Assembly: GCA_052148715.1 (NCBI GenBank)
Contig: JBKQHQ010000068.1
Location: 1-24,857, forward strand
From: JBKQHQ01 sp052148715
Lineage (GTDB): Bacteria; Pseudomonadota; Alphaproteobacteria; Rhizobiales; Xanthobacteraceae
DNA: 24,857 nucleotides
Direction of reading: 5' to 3'
A model generated the notes under the pieces. The model ran no database searches. It saw only the letters and a program-made list of their open reading frames with translations, and had not been told where the DNA came from. Made by a program: the position numbers and the translations under genes. This document shows positions 23,128 through 24,857 of the stretch, piece after piece (the stretch's first letter is position 1; the number at the start of each line of letters is the position of its first letter).

Positions 23128-23480
23128 TCATCGACGACCTTTACGGCAACGAATCGGCGCTGCAGATCCTGCTGGTGAGCGGCCTGTTGGGCGGCGGGGC
23201 CGCGTGGCTCGCCGGCCGCGCCATTGCGCGGACCTGGCGGCCGCTCTGGCACGTGCTCGCCTACATGGCGCTCCTTGGGGCGGCAGTCCGCTTCGTGCAT
23301 TTCGCGCTGTTCGAAGGAGACCTCGTGGCGCTACCGGCCTACGTGGCCGACACCCTCTTCCTGGGCTTGGTGGGCTGCCTCGCCTGGCGGATCACGCGCA
23401 CGACGCAAATGGTGCGGCAATACAATTGGCTCTATAGGCGCACGAGCCCCCTGACGTGGCGGGCGCGTTCGCGGGTATAA
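23124..23480 (+). CDS. DUF6867-family small membrane protein in the liv operon
   Basis: This encodes a 118-residue protein with about three membrane segments (about residues 12-32, 43-60 and 70-88), then a basic cytoplasmic-looking tail (RITRTTQMVRQYNWLYRRTSPLTWRARSRV). The pattern MIIDDLYGNESALQILLVSGLLGGGAAWLAGRAIA, with ARTWRPLWHVLAYMALLGAAVRFVHFALFEG, fits DUF6867, which I recall only as a companion of liv-type operons in alphaproteobacteria. Its start overlaps the livF stop (ATGA), so translation is coupled. It could aid assembly or gating of LivH/LivM or the stability of the complex; no function has been shown to my knowledge. The binding-protein gene follows after 135 bp. Confidence 0.8.
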   Translation: MIIDDLYGNESALQILLVSGLLGGGAAWLAGRAIARTWRPLWHVLAYMALLGAAVRFVHFALFEGDLVALPAYVADTLFLGLVGCLAWRITRTTQMVRQYNWLYRRTSPLTWRARSRV

Positions 23481-23615
23481 CTAGCGGTGCTTGACCGATC
23501 GGCAGGTGACTTCCGGGCCGATTCAGCCACAATGCCGTTCAGCTGCGGCCCAATCTTTGCACGGAATGGGCTACGGAACAGGGTTCTTGGCCCATCCAAC
23601 CCGGAGGAAACAATA

Positions 23616-24734
23616 ATGATGCGTAGATTCAGGCTGTCCGGACTGGCGCTTGCCGCAAGCCTTGCGCTCGGCGGCGCAGCGGCCGCGCAGGAAATAGCTA
23701 TCGGCGTCGCCGGCCCGATGACCGGCGGGGAGGCCTCCTTCGGCCGGCAATTGCGCAACGGCGCCGAGCTCGCGGCCGCCGACATCAACGCGGCCGGCGG
23801 CGTGCTCGGCAAGAAGCTGCGGCTCGAGGTCGGCGACGACGCCTGCGACCCGAAGCAGGCGCGCTCGATCGCGGAAAAATTCGCCAGCGCGGGCCTGCCC
23901 TTCGTTGCCGGCCATTACTGCTCATCGTCCTCGATTCCGGCCTCCGAAGCCTATGCCGAAGGCAATGTCCTGCAGATCACGCCCGCCTCGACCAACCCAC
24001 AGTTCACCGAACGCGGTTTGTGGAACACATTCCGGGTTTGCGGTCGCGACGACCAGCAAGGCGCGGTGGCGGGCGCCTACATCGCCAAAAACTTCAAGGG
24101 CAAGAACATCGCCATCATCAACGACAAGACGACCTACGGCAAAGGGTTGGCGGACGAGACCAAGAAGGCGCTTAATCAGGCCGGCGTGAAGGAGAAGGTC
24201 TACGAATCCTACAACAAGGGCGACAAGGATTTCACGGCCCTCGTCTCCAAGCTCAAGCTCAATGCGATCGATCTCGTCTATGTCGGTGGCTATCATCAGG
24301 AGGCGGGCCTGATCCTGCGCCAGATGCGCGACCAGGGGCTCAAGACCGTGCTGATGGCGGGCGACGCCATGGCCGATAAGGAGTTCGCCTCCATCACGGG
24401 GCCAGCCGCCGAAGGCGCGCTCTTCACCTTCGGTCCCGATCCGCGCAAGATTCCGGCCAATGCGGCAATCGTGAAGCGCTTCGGCGAGAAGGGGATCGAT
24501 CCCGAAGGATACACCCTTTACACCTACGCGGCCGTGCAAGTCTGGGCGCAAGCGGCCGCCAAGGCCGGCACCACCGATGCTAAGAAAGTCGCCGCTGCCA
24601 TGAAGGCGGGAACCTGGACGACGGTGCTCGGGCCGGTCTCCTATACGCCGAAGGGCGACATGACGACACTCGGTTACGTGGTCTACAAATGGGACGCGAG
24701 CGGCGGCTATGCCGAGCTGCCGGGCGGCTCATGA
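23616..24734 (+). CDS. livK: Branched-chain amino acid/amide ABC substrate-binding protein
   Basis: This 372-residue periplasmic protein of the Leu/Ile/Val-binding (peripla_BP_6) family has a clear Sec signal (residues 1-24, cleaved near AAA-QE). The mature part starts EIAIGVAGPMTGGEASFGRQLRNGAELAAADINAAGGVLGKKL. It then shows FVAGHYCSSSSIPASEAYAE and the ligand-pocket region around ASTNPQFTERGLWNTFR. The domain hinge includes NDKTTYGKGLADETKKAL, and YVGGYHQEAGLILRQMRDQG follows. Such proteins deliver branched-chain amino acids, other amino acids or amides to LivHMGF. GGAGG at 23603-23607 precedes ATG 23616 (an adjacent ATG at 23619 is also possible). The frame extends upstream without support. 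It ends the operon; a palindromic repeat follows. Confidence 0.93.
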   Translation: MMRRFRLSGLALAASLALGGAAAAQEIAIGVAGPMTGGEASFGRQLRNGAELAAADINAAGGVLGKKLRLEVGDDACDPKQARSIAEKFASAGLPFVAGHYCSSSSIPASEAYAEGNVLQITPASTNPQFTERGLWNTFRVCGRDDQQGAVAGAYIAKNFKGKNIAIINDKTTYGKGLADETKKALNQAGVKEKVYESYNKGDKDFTALVSKLKLNAIDLVYVGGYHQEAGLILRQMRDQGLKTVLMAGDAMADKEFASITGPAAEGALFTFGPDPRKIPANAAIVKRFGEKGIDPEGYTLYTYAAVQVWAQAAAKAGTTDAKKVAAAMKAGTWTTVLGPVSYTPKGDMTTLGYVVYKWDASGGYAELPGGS

Positions 24735-24747
24735 GAGATCTCTTTTC

Positions 24748-24857
24748 TTCGCCTCCCCCACAAGGCAGGGCATGTGGCTTGCCGCCCCTTTTCTTCACCT
24801 CCCCCCTCGTGGGGGAGGTCGACACATGCAGGCTCGCCTGCATGTGTCGGGAGAGGG
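24748..24857. repeat. Palindromic repeat copy at the right edge, inverted match to 20129-20193
   Basis: The 65 bases 24793-24857 are the exact reverse complement of 20129-20193. They contain two hairpins: ACCTCCCCC/GGGGGAGGT (24797-24805, 24811-24819) and a 13-bp stem (24821-24833, 24836-24848). A partial related copy, TCTTCGCCTCCCCCACAAGG, precedes it from about 24746. The window ends inside the element. It begins about 14 bp after livK, so it could also act as a terminator. Confidence 0.8.

Overview
The window is GC-rich and densely coding. Its gene content suggests an alphaproteobacterium of the order Hyphomicrobiales, probably near Bradyrhizobium or the Xanthobacteraceae. The reasons are a Liv-type ABC operon carrying a DUF6867 membrane gene, BMP-type nucleoside-like ABC transporters, an Omp25-like barrel protein, a short-signal L,D-transpeptidase and GC-rich palindromic intergenic repeats. 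This placement is inference from family recall; no search was run.

Layout. (1) 1-657: a short RRM RNA-binding protein gene joined abruptly to the C-terminal end of a DUF2855-family gene, with a GAATTC at the join. This looks like a rearrangement or a chimeric join. (2) 658-897: an imperfect GA/CT-rich inverted repeat. (3) 898-4107: an XRE regulator with an MmyB-like ligand domain, divergent from a tandem-duplicated SnoaL-like protein and a DHA2-type MFS exporter. Two near-identical palindromic sites lie 43 bp apart in the control region. (4) 4137-5634, minus: an L,D-transpeptidase and an outer-membrane beta-barrel protein, with a 15-bp tandem repeat upstream of the latter. (5) 5859-10225, minus: an RND efflux adaptor and permease; the permease reading frame is broken by what looks like a 2-nt deletion near 8742. 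(6) 10447-15028, minus: a complete BMP-type ABC importer (binding protein, double ATPase, two permeases) whose last three genes overlap by 4 nt. (7) 15363-18181, plus and divergent from it: an isochorismatase-like cysteine hydrolase, an amidase-signature hydrolase and a TetR regulator, followed by a clear terminator. Regions 6 and 7 together look like an uptake-and-hydrolysis pathway for a nitrogenous compound such as a ureide, nucleobase derivative or amide. (8) 18337-18582, minus: a small exported protein. (9) 18918-24734, plus: a full branched-chain amino acid/amide-type (HAAT) ABC importer, livH - repeat island - livM - livG - livF - DUF6867 gene - livK.

The most unusual non-coding structure is a 301-bp composite palindromic element (19893-20193) that splits livH from livM. 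A 65-bp part of it recurs, perfectly inverted, after livK at the right edge of the window (24793-24857). The two halves of the composite share conserved flanks but carry different central palindromes.

The efflux genes (regions 3 and 5) and import genes (6, 7 and 9) fit a soil or plant-associated lifestyle. Most long plus-strand open frames opposite the minus-strand genes are GC-driven shadows and are not annotated.
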